Positions 20,610 to 30,243 of a DNA stretch of 64,000 nt are shown here, piece after piece; the stretch's first letter is position 1, and each line of letters starts with the position of its first letter. This DNA comes from Blastochloris tepida (GTDB taxonomy: Bacteria > Pseudomonadota > Alphaproteobacteria > Rhizobiales > Xanthobacteraceae), in contig NZ_AP018907.1 in assembly GCF_003966715.1 (NCBI RefSeq), positions 3,646,001 to 3,710,000 on the forward strand, read 5' to 3'. The notes under the pieces were generated by a model. It saw only the letters and a program-made list of their open reading frames with translations, was not told the origin of the DNA and made no database searches. The position numbers were made by a program, and so were the translations under genes.

Positions 20610-20734
20610 TTGGCGGTCGTCCTCCGGTTGGCGGCCGGGGATGGTTAAACGAGTCTTTACCGCGCGCCCGCTAGCGTAGCCGCACTGTCGCGCCTCCCGT
20701 GGCGCGATGCTGTGCGGCCGTCACGGAGGTGGGC

Positions 20735-23209
20735 ATGCAGTTGATCCGGCGCCGGTGGCTGGCGGATCTCCTGGTCGAGGAGGTGATCCCGGCGTTGCGC
20801 CGGTTTGCGTCGCAGCTCGCCGGCCTGACGATTCTGTCGGCCGTGCTGGCGATGACCCTCGCTTTGGCCACCTGGTCGGTCAACGACCCGTCGATCAACC
20901 ACGCCACCAGCGTCCCGGCGCGGAACCTGCTCGGCACGCCGGGCGCCGTCGTCGCCGATCTGGTGATGCAGCTCGTCGGCGTTGCCGCCCTGGCGCTGCT
21001 GATTCCCGTCGCCGTGCTGGGCTGGCGGCTGGTGTCGGGCCGGTCCTCGTCGCGCGAGCGGCTGCGGCTCGTCCTGTGGCTCGCGGGCACGGTGCTGGCG
21101 ACCGCCGCGGCGGCCTGCCTGCCGGCGCCGGCCACCTGGCCGCTGCCCTCGGGCCTCGGCGGCATCGTCGGCGATGCTATGCTGCGCGCGATCGCCTGGA
21201 TCGCCGGGCCGCTCGACGCGGCGAGCCGCCCAGTGGTGGCGACGCCGCTGTCGATCGCCGCCCTCGCCGCCGTGCTCGCCGCCTCGGGCCTCGGCTTCGG
21301 CCGCGCCGCCGATCATGCCGCCGCGCCGGCCGAGGAGCGATTCGTCGCCGAGGAGCGCGACACCGCGTCCGTCTCGCTCGGCTATCTCGCCCACTGGTTC
21401 TATGCCGGCCGCGCCGCGCTGATGCGCCGGCTGCGCCGCCGTCCGCCGCCGCCCGCACTGCGGCCCGCGCCATGGCTGCCGCCGGCCGAGGAGCGGCGCG
21501 AGCCGGAGCCGCCCCGCCCGCCGGTGTGGGCCGATGACGGCGAACCTGCCGCTGCTGCCGCCGCCGCCGTCCCGCCGCCGGCACGTTCCCCCGAGGTGCT
21601 GGCGCCGAGCCGCGGGCCGGCGCGCGGCATCAAGACCGGCCGCACCCGCCCGGCTGCGGACGCGCCGCCGGCGCACGCACCCGAGGCGAAATTCGAGCTG
21701 CCGCCGGTCAATCTGCTCGCCGCGCCGAAGGGCTCCGGCCAGCCGGCGCTGAGCCCGGCGGCGCTACAGGACACCTCGCGCCTGCTCGAAGGCGTGCTCG
21801 ACGATTTCGGCGTGCGCGGCGGCATCATCGGAGCCCATCCCGGCCCGGTGGTGACGCTCTACGAGCTGGAGCCGGCGCCCGGCATCAAGTCGAGCCGCGT
21901 CATCGGCCTCGCCGAGGACATCGCCCGCTCGATGAGCGCGATCTCCGCCCGTGTCGCGGTGGTGCCCGGCCGCAACGTGATCGGCATCGAGCTGCCCAAT
22001 CCCAAGCGCGAGAAGGTGCTGTTGCGCGAGCTCCTGGCCTCGCCCTCCTTCGCCGAGACCAAGGACCGCCTGCCGTTGTGTCTGGGCAAGACCATCGGCG
22101 GCGAGCCGGTGGTGGTCGATCTCGCCCGCATGCCGCATCTCCTGATCGCCGGCACCACCGGCTCGGGCAAGTCGGTGGCGATCAACACCATGATTCTCAG
22201 CCTGCTCTACCGGCATCCGCCCAAGGAATGCCGGCTGATCATGGTCGATCCCAAGATGCTGGAACTGTCGGTCTATGACGGCATCCCGCATCTGCTGACA
22301 CCGGTGGTCACCGACCCCAAGAAGGCGGTGGTGGCGCTGAAATGGGCGGTCCGCGAGATGGAGGACCGCTACAAGAAGATGTCCAAGCTCGGCGTGCGCA
22401 ACATCGACGGCTTCAACGCCCGCGTCGCCGAGGCCGCCGCCAAGGGCCAGCGCATCGTGCGCACGGTGCAGACCGGCTTCGACAAGGAGACCGGCGAGGC
22501 GATCTACGAGCGCGAGGAGATGGATTGCGGGCCGCTGCCGTTCATCGTCGTCATCGTCGACGAGATGGCCGACCTGATGCTGGTGGCCGGCAAGGACATC
22601 GAGGGCGCGATCCAGCGCCTCGCCCAGATGGCGCGTGCCGCCGGCATCCATCTGGTGATGGCCACCCAGCGCCCCTCGGTCGACGTCATCACCGGCACCA
22701 TCAAGGCCAATTTCCCGACCCGCATCTCCTTCCAGGTCACCTCGAAGATCGACAGCCGCACCATCCTCGGCGAGCAGGGCGCCGAGCAGCTGCTCGGCCA
22801 GGGCGACATGCTCTACATGGCCGGCGGCGGGCGCATCAGCCGCGTCCACGGCCCGTTCGTCTCCGACGCCGAGGTCGAGCGCATCGTCGCCCACCTCAAG
22901 GCGCAGGGCGCGCCGGACTATCTCGATGCCGTCACGGCGGCGGACGACGAGGAGGGCGAGGACGGCGCGGTGTTCGACAAGACGGCGATGGGCGGCGAAG
23001 GCGGCGGCGACCTCTATTCCCAGGCGGTGGAGGTGGTGGTGCGCGACCGCAAGGCCTCGACCTCCTACATCCAGCGCCGGCTGCAGATCGGCTACAATCG
23101 CGCCGCCTCGCTGATGGAGCGGATGGAGAAGGAAGGCATCGTCGGCCCCGCCAACCATGCCGGCAAGCGCGAGATCCTGATCGAAGCCGACAACGACAGC
23201 GGCTATTGA
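20735..23209 (+). CDS. ftsK: DNA translocase FtsK
   Basis: 824 residues. About four N-terminal membrane segments (within residues 25-190) anchor it at the division septum; a Pro/Ala/Arg-rich linker spans about residues 225-345; the motor domain follows with Walker A (G-T-T-G-S-G-K-S, near residue 475) and Walker B (V-I-V-D-E-M-A-D-L, near 608). The C-terminal gamma winged-helix domain contains [17 protein letters not shown]. It pumps chromosome termini and activates XerCD resolution. The ATG at 20735 follows ggaggtggg. The linker is short compared with E. coli FtsK but normal for alphaproteobacteria. Confidence 0.96.
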   Translation: MQLIRRRWLADLLVEEVIPALRRFASQLAGLTILSAVLAMTLALATWSVNDPSINHATSVPARNLLGTPGAVVADLVMQLVGVAALALLIPVAVLGWRLVSGRSSSRERLRLVLWLAGTVLATAAAACLPAPATWPLPSGLGGIVGDAMLRAIAWIAGPLDAASRPVVATPLSIAALAAVLAASGLGFGRAADHAAAPAEERFVAEERDTASVSLGYLAHWFYAGRAALMRRLRRRPPPPALRPAPWLPPAEERREPEPPRPPVWADDGEPAAAAAAAVPPPARSPEVLAPSRGPARGIKTGRTRPAADAPPAHAPEAKFELPPVNLLAAPKGSGQPALSPAALQDTSRLLEGVLDDFGVRGGIIGAHPGPVVTLYELEPAPGIKSSRVIGLAEDIARSMSAISARVAVVPGRNVIGIELPNPKREKVLLRELLASPSFAETKDRLPLCLGKTIGGEPVVVDLARMPHLLIAGTTGSGKSVAINTMILSLLYRHPPKECRLIMVDPKMLELSVYDGIPHLLTPVVTDPKKAVVALKWAVREMEDRYKKMSKLGVRNIDGFNARVAEAAAKGQRIVRTVQTGFDKETGEAIYEREEMDCGPLPFIVVIVDEMADLMLVAGKDIEGAIQRLAQMARAAGIHLVMATQRPSVDVITGTIKANFPTRISFQVTSKIDSRTILGEQGAEQLLGQGDMLYMAGGGRISRVHGPFVSDAEVERIVAHLKAQGAPDYLDAVTAADDEEGEDGAVFDKTAMGGEGGGDLYSQAVEVVVRDRKASTSYIQRRLQIGYNRAASLMERMEKEGIVGPANHAGKREILIEADNDSGY

Positions 23210-23386
23210 TAGGGTCTCCGGCCGACAGGACCGGACAATCGTGCGAGTCGGGCCACCCGTTCTCGGGTCGGCGCACGTCCCCGCTTCGGAGCGCCGGTGG
23301 GGGCGAGCGGGCCGCGGCCAGGGGCCGCATTCTCGCCATGGCCGGGGTTTAGCAGGGCGCGTGTTTTTCCCTTCGGAGGATTTGCG

Positions 23387-24172
23387 ATGCGTTACGGGCT
23401 TGTCGTGGCGGCGGCCGGGTTGGTGGCGATGGCTCTGCCCGCACTGGCCGAGCCTTCGGCGCCGGCCGGCGGGCAGCCGCCCGCTCCGCCGCTGGCCGTG
23501 AGCCCGGTGCAACCGGCGCCCGCCCCCGGCGCCGAGGCCATCCCCGCCATCGCGCCGGCCACCGGCAGCGGGCCGATGGTTCCGGTTCCGGTGCGCGCGA
23601 CTGGCCCGGCCAAGGGATCGATCGCCGCGCTCGACCCGCCGACCCGCGATCTGGTGCAGAAGATCAACGCCGCCTTCAACGCGCTCACCGTCGCCTCGGG
23701 CGACTTCGTCCAGGTGGCGCCGGACGGCTCGCGCACCCAGGGCCATTTCTATCTGCAGAAGCCCGGCAAGGTGCGCTTCGACTACGCCCCGCCGAGCCCG
23801 ATCGAATTCATCTCCGACGGCGGCTCGATCGCGGTGCGCGACCGCAAGCTGGCCACCCAGGAGATCACGCCGCTGTCGCAGACGCCGCTGCGCTTCCTGC
23901 TCGCCGAGAAGGTCGACCTGCTGCGCGATACGCCGGTGATCGCCGTCCAGAAGGACGAGCTGTTCGTCTCGGTGGTGTTGGAAGAGCGTCATCCGGTCGC
24001 AGGCACTCACCGGTTGATGCTGATGTTCGGCGCGCAGGACTACCAACTGAAGCAGTGGACCGTGACCGATCCGCAGGGATTCGACACCACAGTCGCGATC
24101 TACAACGTCGACACAACCAAGCGGCCGAGTGCTGATCTATTCCGCATCAACTATGAGCGCGTACTCCAGTAG
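23387..24172 (+). CDS. lolA: LolA-family outer-membrane lipoprotein carrier
   Basis: 261 residues. A signal peptide (residues 1-21, A-L-P-A-L-A-E) directs export. A Pro/Ala-rich stretch to about residue 75 is followed by the LolA fold: D-F-V-Q near residue 105, the G-H-F-Y-L-Q-K-P-G-K-V-R-F-D-Y strand pair and the terminal D-L-F-R-I-N-Y. LolA shuttles lipoproteins across the periplasm from LolCDE to the outer membrane. The ATG at 23387 has cggagga 7 bases upstream. The ftsK-lolA-xthA order is common in this order of bacteria. A strong terminator follows. Confidence 0.9.
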   Translation: MRYGLVVAAAGLVAMALPALAEPSAPAGGQPPAPPLAVSPVQPAPAPGAEAIPAIAPATGSGPMVPVPVRATGPAKGSIAALDPPTRDLVQKINAAFNALTVASGDFVQVAPDGSRTQGHFYLQKPGKVRFDYAPPSPIEFISDGGSIAVRDRKLATQEITPLSQTPLRFLLAEKVDLLRDTPVIAVQKDELFVSVVLEERHPVAGTHRLMLMFGAQDYQLKQWTVTDPQGFDTTVAIYNVDTTKRPSADLFRINYERVLQ

Positions 24173-24339
24173 GGGACGCGGCCGAATGTCGCGCTCCGGA
24201 AGGCCCGGTTTTGCTGGTTCAGCCCTTGTTTGCGCCGCGGGATATGCCATCTTCTGAACAGGCCACACGCCGAGCGGTGCGAACCTCCGACGCACCGGCA
24301 GCGGCCACGTCGGTGCCCTCCCGATGCGTGCCCCAAGCA

Positions 24340-24380
24340 AATGCGCCCGGTCTTCCCCGAGACCGGGCGCATTTTAATTT
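24340..24380 (+). terminator. Rho-independent terminator downstream of lolA
   Basis: A perfect 14-bp stem (aatgcgcccggtct / agaccgggcgcatt) with a 6-base loop, followed by ttaattttg. It lies 168 bases after the lolA stop and 83 bases before xthA. The ~165 bases between lolA and the hairpin show no gene. Confidence 0.88.
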
Positions 24381-24462
24381 TGCCCCCGCTCGATTTCGTC
24401 TCACCTGACCTTCGCTCCGAGCGCGGCGATCAGCCCGTCTCTGTCCGTCCGCGTGTGCCCTC

Positions 24463-25281
24463 ATGCGTCTCACCATTGCCACCTGGAACATCAATTCGGT
24501 CCGCCTGCGCCTCGATCTGGTCGGCCGGCTCGCCGCCGAGCAGAATCCGGACATCATCTGCCTGCAGGAGACCAAGTGCCCGGACGACAAGTTCCCGCTG
24601 CGGGCGATGGCCGAGATGGGCTATCCGCACGCGGCGCTGAACGGCCAGAAGGGCTGGCACGGCGTGGCGATGCTGTCGAAGCTGCCGTTCGAGAGCATCG
24701 AGCGGCGGGCGTTCTGCGACAAGAACGACTGCCGCCACATCGCGGTGACGCTCGGGGCCGCGGCCGGCCTCGATTCGCCGGTCGAGCTGCACGGCTTCTA
24801 TATTCCGGCCGGCGGCGACGAGCCCGACCCCGACGTGAACCCCAAATTCGCCCATAAGCTCGCCTTCCTCGACGAGCTTGCGGCGTGCGACCGGCTCGCC
24901 GCGCAGGGCCGCAGCGGGCGGGCCATCCTGGTCGGCGATCTCAATGTCGCGCCGCTGGAGCACGACGTGTGGAGCCACAAGCAGCTGCTCAACGTGGTCA
25001 GCCACACCCCGGTCGAGGTCGAGAAACTCACCGCCTGGCAGGCGGCTGGCGATTGGGTCGATGTCATGCGCCGCCAGGTGCCGGCCGCCGAGAAGCTCTA
25101 CACGTGGTGGAGCTACCGCGCCGCCGACTGGACGGTGTCCAATCGCGGCCGCCGGCTCGATCATGTGTGGGCGAGCGCGCCGCTGGCGCCGGGCTTCGTC
25201 GCGATGTCGGTCTTGACCGAGGCGCGAAGCTGGCCGCGGCCGTCGGACCACGTGCCGGTGCTGGCGACGTTCGATCTGTAG
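24463..25281 (+). CDS. xthA: Exodeoxyribonuclease III
   Basis: 272 residues, AP endonuclease/exonuclease of the Xth type, which cleaves at abasic sites in base excision repair. Motifs in order are W-N-I-N-S-V-R, the catalytic Glu in L-Q-E-T-K, G-D-L-N-V-A near the middle, and the C-terminal S-D-H-V-P-V catalytic His. The fold starts directly at the chosen ATG. A palindromic repeat begins about 30 bases after the stop. Confidence 0.95.
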   Translation: MRLTIATWNINSVRLRLDLVGRLAAEQNPDIICLQETKCPDDKFPLRAMAEMGYPHAALNGQKGWHGVAMLSKLPFESIERRAFCDKNDCRHIAVTLGAAAGLDSPVELHGFYIPAGGDEPDPDVNPKFAHKLAFLDELAACDRLAAQGRSGRAILVGDLNVAPLEHDVWSHKQLLNVVSHTPVEVEKLTAWQAAGDWVDVMRRQVPAAEKLYTWWSYRAADWTVSNRGRRLDHVWASAPLAPGFVAMSVLTEARSWPRPSDHVPVLATFDL

Positions 25282-25312
25282 TCTCTGCGAGCCGTCGTTC
25301 GTGAGTGAGGTT

Positions 25313-25435
25313 ATACGGTTTCCGGCTGATCAAGCCGGAGAACCGTATTCCGATAGCCGAAAAATCCTTTTCAGGTCAAGGATTTATCGGCGAGACTGGT
25401 TCCGGTATCCCGAAGGGATCAACCGGAAACCGTAT
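25313..25435. repeat. Palindromic repeat family A, copy 2
   Basis: Outer inverted ends atacggtttccggctgatc and gatcaaccggaaaccgtat, with inner gccgaaaaatcc / aaggatttatcgg arms. It lies between the convergent xthA and DUF429 genes; its last base is the first base of the DUF429 stop-codon complement (tta). Confidence 0.85.
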
Positions 25436-26199
25436 TACGCCCAGATCGCCATCGGCAGGCCGAAGGCGTCATGCTCGGGCGGATCGGGGAAGGGCTGTGC
25501 CAGCCCGGCCCGCAGGCGGCGGGCGGTGAGCGCGCAGGCGAGCGCGTCGAGCAGATCGTCCGCGCCGGCACCGGGCGGCGGCTCCGCCATCGCCGCGTCC
25601 GGCAGGCCGCCCGCGGCGAGCAGCCGGCGGCGCAGGTCGAGGCCCGGACCATAGGGCCGGCCCTTCACCTTCTTGGGCTCAGCGAGCGCCGCCGCGCCGT
25701 TCAGCCGCCAGAACGCCACCTCGGGATGGGTCTCGAACACCCGGCGCGCCAAGGCCGGGTCGGCGTGCAGCAGCGCGTCGAGCTCGCGGACCTTGGCAAA
25801 CACGCAGAAGGCCTGGATGGCGACGCCGCGCGGCGGGTCGGAGGTGGCCCGCGCCACCGCCGAGGCGCGGCGGTGGGCGGCGGCAAGCTCGGCCGCCGTC
25901 AGCGGCCACGCCGTCTCGGCATAGACGGCCTTGCGCGAGGGCATGGCGAATACGGAAGACTGCCGGCCGCCCAAGAGCGGCCGCACGGCGTTCTCGGCGG
26001 CTCGGCCGCCACGGCCACCGCGCTCGGGCAGGCCGATCGGAATATCCACGGCGATCACCGCCGGCCGCTCGGGGGCCTCGATCACCTCGGCGAAGGTGTT
26101 GACCGTCCTGAGTCGCACCGCGCCGCCCTCGGGCCGCACGAAAGCGGCGATCCAGCCGCCCGGACAGCCATCGACGCCGGCGAGCCAGACCTCGTCCAT
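25435..26199 (-). CDS. DUF429 family protein (predicted RNase H-fold nuclease)
   Basis: 254 residues. The N-terminal G-V-D-G-C-P-G-G-W motif, the V-D-I-P-I-G-L-P motif and the later Q-A-F and H-P-E-V-A-F segments are the hallmarks of DUF429, predicted to adopt an RNase H-like fold. No biochemical role is established that I can apply here. It lies downstream of leuD on the same strand (24-base gap), so the two are probably co-transcribed. Confidence 0.85.
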   Translation of the reverse strand: MDEVWLAGVDGCPGGWIAAFVRPEGGAVRLRTVNTFAEVIEAPERPAVIAVDIPIGLPERGGRGGRAAENAVRPLLGGRQSSVFAMPSRKAVYAETAWPLTAAELAAAHRRASAVARATSDPPRGVAIQAFCVFAKVRELDALLHADPALARRVFETHPEVAFWRLNGAAALAEPKKVKGRPYGPGLDLRRRLLAAGGLPDAAMAEPPPGAGADDLLDALACALTARRLRAGLAQPFPDPPEHDAFGLPMAIWA

Positions 26200-26223
26200 C
26201 GGCCGGGCCGGGCCGTCAGGCGC

Positions 26224-26829
26224 TCACAGCCAGGGGCGGCTGGCGGCGGTGTCGGTCTCGAACTTCTCGATGCGGTCGGCCTTGACCATGGTCAGGCCGA
26301 TGTCGTCGAGGCCGTTGAGCAGGCAGTGCTTGCGGAACGGGTCGATGTCGAAGCGGATGACGCCGCCGTCGGGGCCGCGGATTTCCTGCTTCTCGAGATC
26401 AATGGTCAGCGTCGCGTTGGCGCCGCGCTCGGCGTCGTCGAACAGCTTCTCCAGCTCCTCGGGGCTGACCTTGATCGGCAGAATGCCGTTCTTGAAGCAG
26501 TTGTTGTAGAAGATGTCGGCGAAGCTCGTCGAGATGATGCAGCGGATGCCGAAGTCGAGCAGCGCCCAGGGCGCGTGCTCGCGGCTGGAGCCGCAGCCGA
26601 AATTGTCGCCGGCCACCAGAATCCTGGCACTGCGATAGGCCGGCTGGTTCAGCACGAAGTCCGGATTGTCGCTGCCGTCGTCCCGGTAGCGCGCCTCCGA
26701 GAACAGGCCCTTGCCGAGGCCGGTGCGCTTGATGGTCTTCAGATACTGCTTGGGGATGATCATGTCGGTGTCGACATTGACCACCCTGAGCGGCGCGGCG
26801 ACGCCCGTGAGCACCGTGAACCTGTCCAT
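26224..26829 (-). CDS. leuD: 3-isopropylmalate dehydratase small subunit
   Basis: 201 residues, the swivelling domain of isopropylmalate isomerase in leucine synthesis. [13 protein letters not shown] near the start, [16 protein letters not shown] and the F-Y-N-N-C-F-K-N-G motif are diagnostic. ggaggg lies 6-7 bases upstream of the ATG. The large subunit LeuC is not in this window. Confidence 0.96.
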   Translation of the reverse strand: MDRFTVLTGVAAPLRVVNVDTDMIIPKQYLKTIKRTGLGKGLFSEARYRDDGSDNPDFVLNQPAYRSARILVAGDNFGCGSSREHAPWALLDFGIRCIISTSFADIFYNNCFKNGILPIKVSPEELEKLFDDAERGANATLTIDLEKQEIRGPDGGVIRFDIDPFRKHCLLNGLDDIGLTMVKADRIEKFETDTAASRPWL

Positions 26830-26955
26830 CGAACCCTCCGAGCCACGTCGGTTGTTCCGGCCAAGGGGCCGAAGATCGTGCCGGCGGTTTGCCAGAACGG
26901 GGGTGCCGTTTCAAGGCATTCCAGGGTTTCTCGGGTCTTGCGGCGGCTTTGGGAT

Positions 26956-27002
26956 GGCGAGACCGTTTCCGGTATCCCGAAGGGATCGACCGCAAACCGT
27001 AT
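26956..27002. repeat. Palindromic repeat family A, partial copy
   Basis: Only the right half (ggcgagaccgtttccggtat ... aaaccgtat) is present, with one arm altered (cgcaaaccg). It ends on the first base of the stop-codon complement of the metallopeptidase gene, as in copies 1, 2 and 3. Confidence 0.75.
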
Positions 27003-27442
27003 CAGCTTGCGTGGCGCTCGATCTCGGCCATGTCGTCGTCCGACAGCCCGACATGGTGGCCGATCTCGTGCACCAGCACGTGGGTGACGATGCTGCCCAG
27101 CGTCTCCTCGTGCTCGGCCCAATAGTCGAGGATCGGCCGCCGGTAGAGCCAGATCATGTTGGGCAGCCGGCCGGTCGGCGCCACCGCCTCGTCCTGGGCG
27201 AGGCCCAGGCCCTGGAACAGGCCGAGCAGGTCGAACGGGCTCTCAAGCTCCATCTCGTCCAGCACCTCGTCGGTGGGGAAGTCGGCGACCTGGATCACCA
27301 CCCCCTCGCACAGCGCCCGGAACGCCGCCGGCAGGCGGGCGAAGGCGGCCTCGGCCAGCGCCGTCATCTCGTCGAGCGAGGGCGCCTGACGGGTCGCCCA
27401 GGCCAGGGACATCGAACTCGCATCCGCCATCATTGCCGCCAT
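27002..27442 (-). CDS. Metallopeptidase-like protein (zincin fold, DUF1025-type)
   Basis: About 146 residues. The zinc motif H-E-I-G-H-H-V-G-L-S-D near residues 128-138 has the HExxH form of small minimal metallopeptidases common in alphaproteobacteria. A conserved block P-N-M-I-W-L-Y-R-R-P-I precedes it. Several in-frame starts exist (27448 TTG, 27442, 27433, 27430, 27412 ATG) and none has a clear ribosome site; the family similarity begins near A-P-S-L-D-E-M, so the shortest start is possible. Substrate unknown. Confidence 0.8.
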   Translation of the reverse strand: MAAMMADASSMSLAWATRQAPSLDEMTALAEAAFARLPAAFRALCEGVVIQVADFPTDEVLDEMELESPFDLLGLFQGLGLAQDEAVAPTGRLPNMIWLYRRPILDYWAEHEETLGSIVTHVLVHEIGHHVGLSDDDMAEIERHAS

Positions 27443-27693
27443 GTTCAAGGGTCGGGAGCCGAACCTTATCTGGAAGACGTCATCTGCGGGGCTTCATCTG
27501 GAGGCTCGGCTGTCCGGATGTAAGCTAAGTTTTTGTACGGATGAGGCGGATCGACTCACCCCGCGCCGGGCCGTTGGCCGGCAATCAATCGCCTGCGATG
27601 CCAGCGCGTTTCGGCTGAGGCTCGGCCTTGCCCATTGCCGCGCTTCGGCGTCCGGCTCCACCGGAAGGACGGGCGGCCAAGCCTGTTGCAGTC

Positions 27694-27718
27694 GGAACCA
27701 TGCCCGGCAGGGGACGTT
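27694..27718 (+). promoter_or_regulatory. EcfG promoter for the PRC-barrel gene
   Basis: Exact GGAAC-N16-CGTT, about 60 bases upstream of the ATG at 27779 and pointing to it. The surrounding 27443-27693 stretch between divergent genes shows no other feature. Confidence 0.7.
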
Positions 27719-27778
27719 GGGGCGGCGTCGATGGGCACGCGCTGCGGCGCGGTCCACCCCCACCCCCAGGAGAACCAG

Positions 27779-28306
27779 ATGTCGAACAAGCTCTTCGCGG
27801 CCGCTCTGGCCGCCCTTGCGCTCGCCTCCGGTCCTACTCTTGCCCAATCGTCGATGTCACCCTCGGCGTCCGCCCCCCTGGCGCCCGGCGCCGGCCAGGG
27901 CCAGCCCGGAGCGCTGACCTTCCACCAGTCGCCGCAACCCGGCCACCTCATGGCCTCCGAGCTGATGGAGGCGAACATCTATGGCACCGACGGCAAGGTG
28001 ATCGGCGACATCAAGGATATCGTGGTCGACCCGTCCGGCCGCATCCAGGACGTCGTGTTCGGCGTCGGCGGCTTCCTCGGCGTCGGCGAGAAGAACGTCG
28101 CGGTGCCGCTGATGGCGCTGCAGGTCTCCGAGATGTCGGACGGCAGCGCCGCACGGCAGAGCGGCACCGGCTGGAACAGCCGCCACCGCATCACGCTCAA
28201 CGCCACCCGCGATCAGCTCAAGAACGCGCCCGAGTTCCGCGCCCAGCGCCCGGCCAATACCGGCTGGCTGATGAGCCCGCCCGGATCGGGCAGCACGCCG
28301 CGCTGA
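27779..28306 (+). CDS. Exported PRC-barrel domain protein
   Basis: 175 residues. A signal peptide (residues 1-22, ending T-L-A-Q) is followed by a Pro/Ala/Gly linker and one PRC-barrel domain starting near residue 58 (A-S-E-L-M-E-A-N-I-Y-G, then G-K-V-I-G-D-I-K-D-I-V-V-D). aggaga lies 5-6 bases upstream of the ATG. Exported PRC-barrel proteins are frequent in alphaproteobacterial stress regulons, and an exact EcfG promoter lies upstream. The molecular role is not known; an envelope stress role is inference. A terminator follows. Confidence 0.88.
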   Translation: MSNKLFAAALAALALASGPTLAQSSMSPSASAPLAPGAGQGQPGALTFHQSPQPGHLMASELMEANIYGTDGKVIGDIKDIVVDPSGRIQDVVFGVGGFLGVGEKNVAVPLMALQVSEMSDGSAARQSGTGWNSRHRITLNATRDQLKNAPEFRAQRPANTGWLMSPPGSGSTPR

Positions 28307-28343
28307 TCCCGCGAGGCGCAACCCAACGACCCGCACCGCAACG

Positions 28344-28374
28344 AAGGCCGGAGCCCGCGGCTCCGGCCTTTTCT
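28344..28374 (+). terminator. Rho-independent terminator of the PRC-barrel gene
   Basis: A stem aaggccggagcc / ggctccggcctt with a cgc loop and a tttctcg tail. It lies between convergent genes and may work in both directions. Confidence 0.8.
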
Positions 28375-28426
28375 CGTAAGACCGCCCATCGCCCCTCGGG
28401 CGGCAACTCTCGGCCGCGAAATCCGA

Positions 28427-28726
28427 TCAGCGGATCTGGGCGGCGAAGCCGTCCATGATCTTGGCCAGCGCCGCGTCGAGCTCGGTGACGCCGCCGGCAT
28501 CGTGGGTGGACAGCGTCACCTCCACCGTCTTGTAGACGTTGAGCCATTCGGGGTGATGGTCCATCCGCTCGGCGACCAGCGCCACCCGCGTCATCCAGCC
28601 GAACGCCTCGCTGAAATCGCGGAACACGAAGCGCTTGGTGATGGCGTCGCGGTCCTCGGCCTCGCGCCAGGTGGGCAGCGCCTGCAGCGCCTGCTCGCGT
28701 TTCGGTCCGGTCAGCTTCTCGCGCAT
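28427..28726 (-). CDS. phhB: Pterin-4a-carbinolamine dehydratase
   Basis: 99 residues, the usual length of PCD/DCoH. It dehydrates 4a-hydroxytetrahydropterin. The core motif with M-D-H-H-P-E-W and the following [13 protein letters not shown] strand are conserved, with the catalytic His pair visible. ggaga lies about 6 bases upstream of the ATG. No phenylalanine hydroxylase gene is adjacent, so its physiological partner is open. Confidence 0.93.
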   Translation of the reverse strand: MREKLTGPKREQALQALPTWREAEDRDAITKRFVFRDFSEAFGWMTRVALVAERMDHHPEWLNVYKTVEVTLSTHDAGGVTELDAALAKIMDGFAAQIR

Positions 28727-28751
28727 GATCTCTCCTTGGATCGACGAATTC

Positions 28752-28873
28752 ATACGGTTTCCGGTGGATCCCTTCGGGATACCGGAAACGATCTCGCCGA
28801 AAATCCCGTGTTCATTAGCGGGATTTTCGGCGATCGGAATACGGGTTTCCGGCCTGCAGGCCGGAAACCGTAT
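28752..28873. repeat. Palindromic repeat family A, copy 3
   Basis: A full copy: catacggtttccggtggatc ... ggccggaaaccgtat with inner gccgaaaatcccg / cgggattttcggc arms. It lies between the co-oriented thpR and phhB genes and ends on the first base of the thpR stop-codon complement. Confidence 0.85.
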
Positions 28874-29406
28874 CACAGCAACGGATAGGCGGCCTCGACG
28901 ACATAGGGTCCGCCGCCGACCGAGGCCCGCGACGAGAACAGCACGAAGCGTCCGACCCGGATCGGCGGGCTGCGATAGAGGCCCCGCGTCGCCAGATAGT
29001 CGGCGACGACGCGCGGCGAGGTATCGCGCAGGCGGGCCAGCGTCACGTGCGGCCGGTAGTTGCGGCTTTCGGCCGGCAGGCCAATGCGCTGCATCAGCCG
29101 CTCGTGCTCGGCCTGCAGCTCCATCAGCAGCGGCGGCGCCTCCACCGGCACATAGACCGCGCGCGGCTTGTTGCCGCCGAAGGCGTCGAGCCCGACCAGC
29201 GAGACCTCGAAGCTCCGGCGGCTGATGCCGGCCAGCATCTGCGTCACCTCGCCGGCGGTGCGGTCGTCGACATCGCCGATGAAGCGCAGCGTGATGTGGA
29301 AATCGCCGGGCTCGACCCAGCGGGCGCCGGGCAGGCCGCCGCGCAGCAGCATCAGCGAGGCGCCGATCTCGGCCGGGATCTCCAGTCCCGTGAAGAGACG
29401 CGGCAT
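28873..29406 (-). CDS. thpR: RNA 2',3'-cyclic phosphodiesterase (2H family)
   Basis: 177 residues, 2H phosphoesterase formerly called 2'-5' RNA ligase. The two HxT signatures H-I-T-L (near residue 38) and H-V-T-L (near 121) give the catalytic histidines. gaggagga lies about 6 bases upstream of the ATG. Its 3' end coincides exactly with the end of a palindromic repeat. Confidence 0.92.
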   Translation of the reverse strand: MPRLFTGLEIPAEIGASLMLLRGGLPGARWVEPGDFHITLRFIGDVDDRTAGEVTQMLAGISRRSFEVSLVGLDAFGGNKPRAVYVPVEAPPLLMELQAEHERLMQRIGLPAESRNYRPHVTLARLRDTSPRVVADYLATRGLYRSPPIRVGRFVLFSSRASVGGGPYVVEAAYPLL

Positions 29407-29469
29407 CGCTTCCTCCTCGCCCTCGCGGCCGGTGGCCGCACCCTCGTTTGCCGGACCATTCGGGGCGGG

Positions 29470-30243
29470 TCAACCGCGCACGGGCGCGGGCGTCTCAGTC
29501 GCGGCGCCGCGCTTGGCGCGGATGCGCGCAATCAGCGCCTCGGCCGCCGGCACCATCCGCTCGGCGATCAGCCCCACCCCCTCGGCAGTGGGGTGGATGC
29601 CGTCGCCGAGATTGCGCTTGGCGTCGCCGGCCACCCCCTCCAGGAGGAAGGGATAGAGCACCGCGCCGTGCTGGCGGGCGAGGTCGGGATAGATGGCGTC
29701 GAAGGCGCGGGCATAGGTCTCGCCCATGTTGCGCGGCGCGTACATGCCGGCGAGCAGCACCGGCAGGCCCTTGGCCTCGAGCCGGGTGAGGATGGTGTCG
29801 AGCGCCTTGCGCGTCACCGCCGGGTCGATGCCGCGCAGCGCGTCATTGGCGCCGAGTGCCACGATCACCCCCTCGGTGTCGTCGCCGATCGACCAATCCA
29901 GCCGCTCCAGCCCGCCCGAGGCGGTATCGCCGGACACGCCGGCATTGGCGATCACCACCTTGTGACCGCGCGCCTGAAGCCGCGCCTGGAGCTGCGCCGG
30001 CAGGGCCGCATCCGCCGGCAGGCCGTAGCCGGCGGTCAGGCTGTCGCCCAGCGCCACGAGGCGGATCGGGCGGTCCTCGGCGGTGGCGGAGTGGGGAGGA
30101 AACGCGATGGCGGCCATGGCGGCGGCTCCGAGCCCGATCAGCAGCGCCCGGCGCGCAACGTCGGGCCGGTGCTGGTGGGGCGCGGCCAGCTTCCCATATT
30201 GTGCCGGCGCGGGGCGCGCGCCCGCTCGGAACCGGATCGGCAT
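29470..30243 (-). CDS. Arylesterase / TesA-like SGNH hydrolase
   Basis: 257 residues. The SGNH blocks are G-D-S-L-T-A-G-Y (nucleophile Ser), the Gly in N-A-G-V-S-G-D, G-A-N-D-A-L (Asn) and D-G-I-H-P-T (Asp/His). A hydrophobic segment near residues 30-50 ending A-T-A-E suggests export, though about 30 residues precede it. The ATG lies on the same CATG palindrome as the start of the divergent ABC ATPase gene, so one of the two starts may be misplaced. The pairing of TesA-like hydrolase with a YbbA-YbbP-type exporter is conserved in proteobacteria. Confidence 0.88.
   Translation of the reverse strand: MPIRFRAGARPAPAQYGKLAAPHQHRPDVARRALLIGLGAAAMAAIAFPPHSATAEDRPIRLVALGDSLTAGYGLPADAALPAQLQARLQARGHKVVIANAGVSGDTASGGLERLDWSIGDDTEGVIVALGANDALRGIDPAVTRKALDTILTRLEAKGLPVLLAGMYAPRNMGETYARAFDAIYPDLARQHGAVLYPFLLEGVAGDAKRNLGDGIHPTAEGVGLIAERMVPAAEALIARIRAKRGAATETPAPVRG

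Noticed and set aside
25471..27087. 538-residue plus-strand frame opposite DUF429 and leuD
   Set aside because: Spans two clear minus-strand genes and a repeat; codon pattern is that of an antisense frame.
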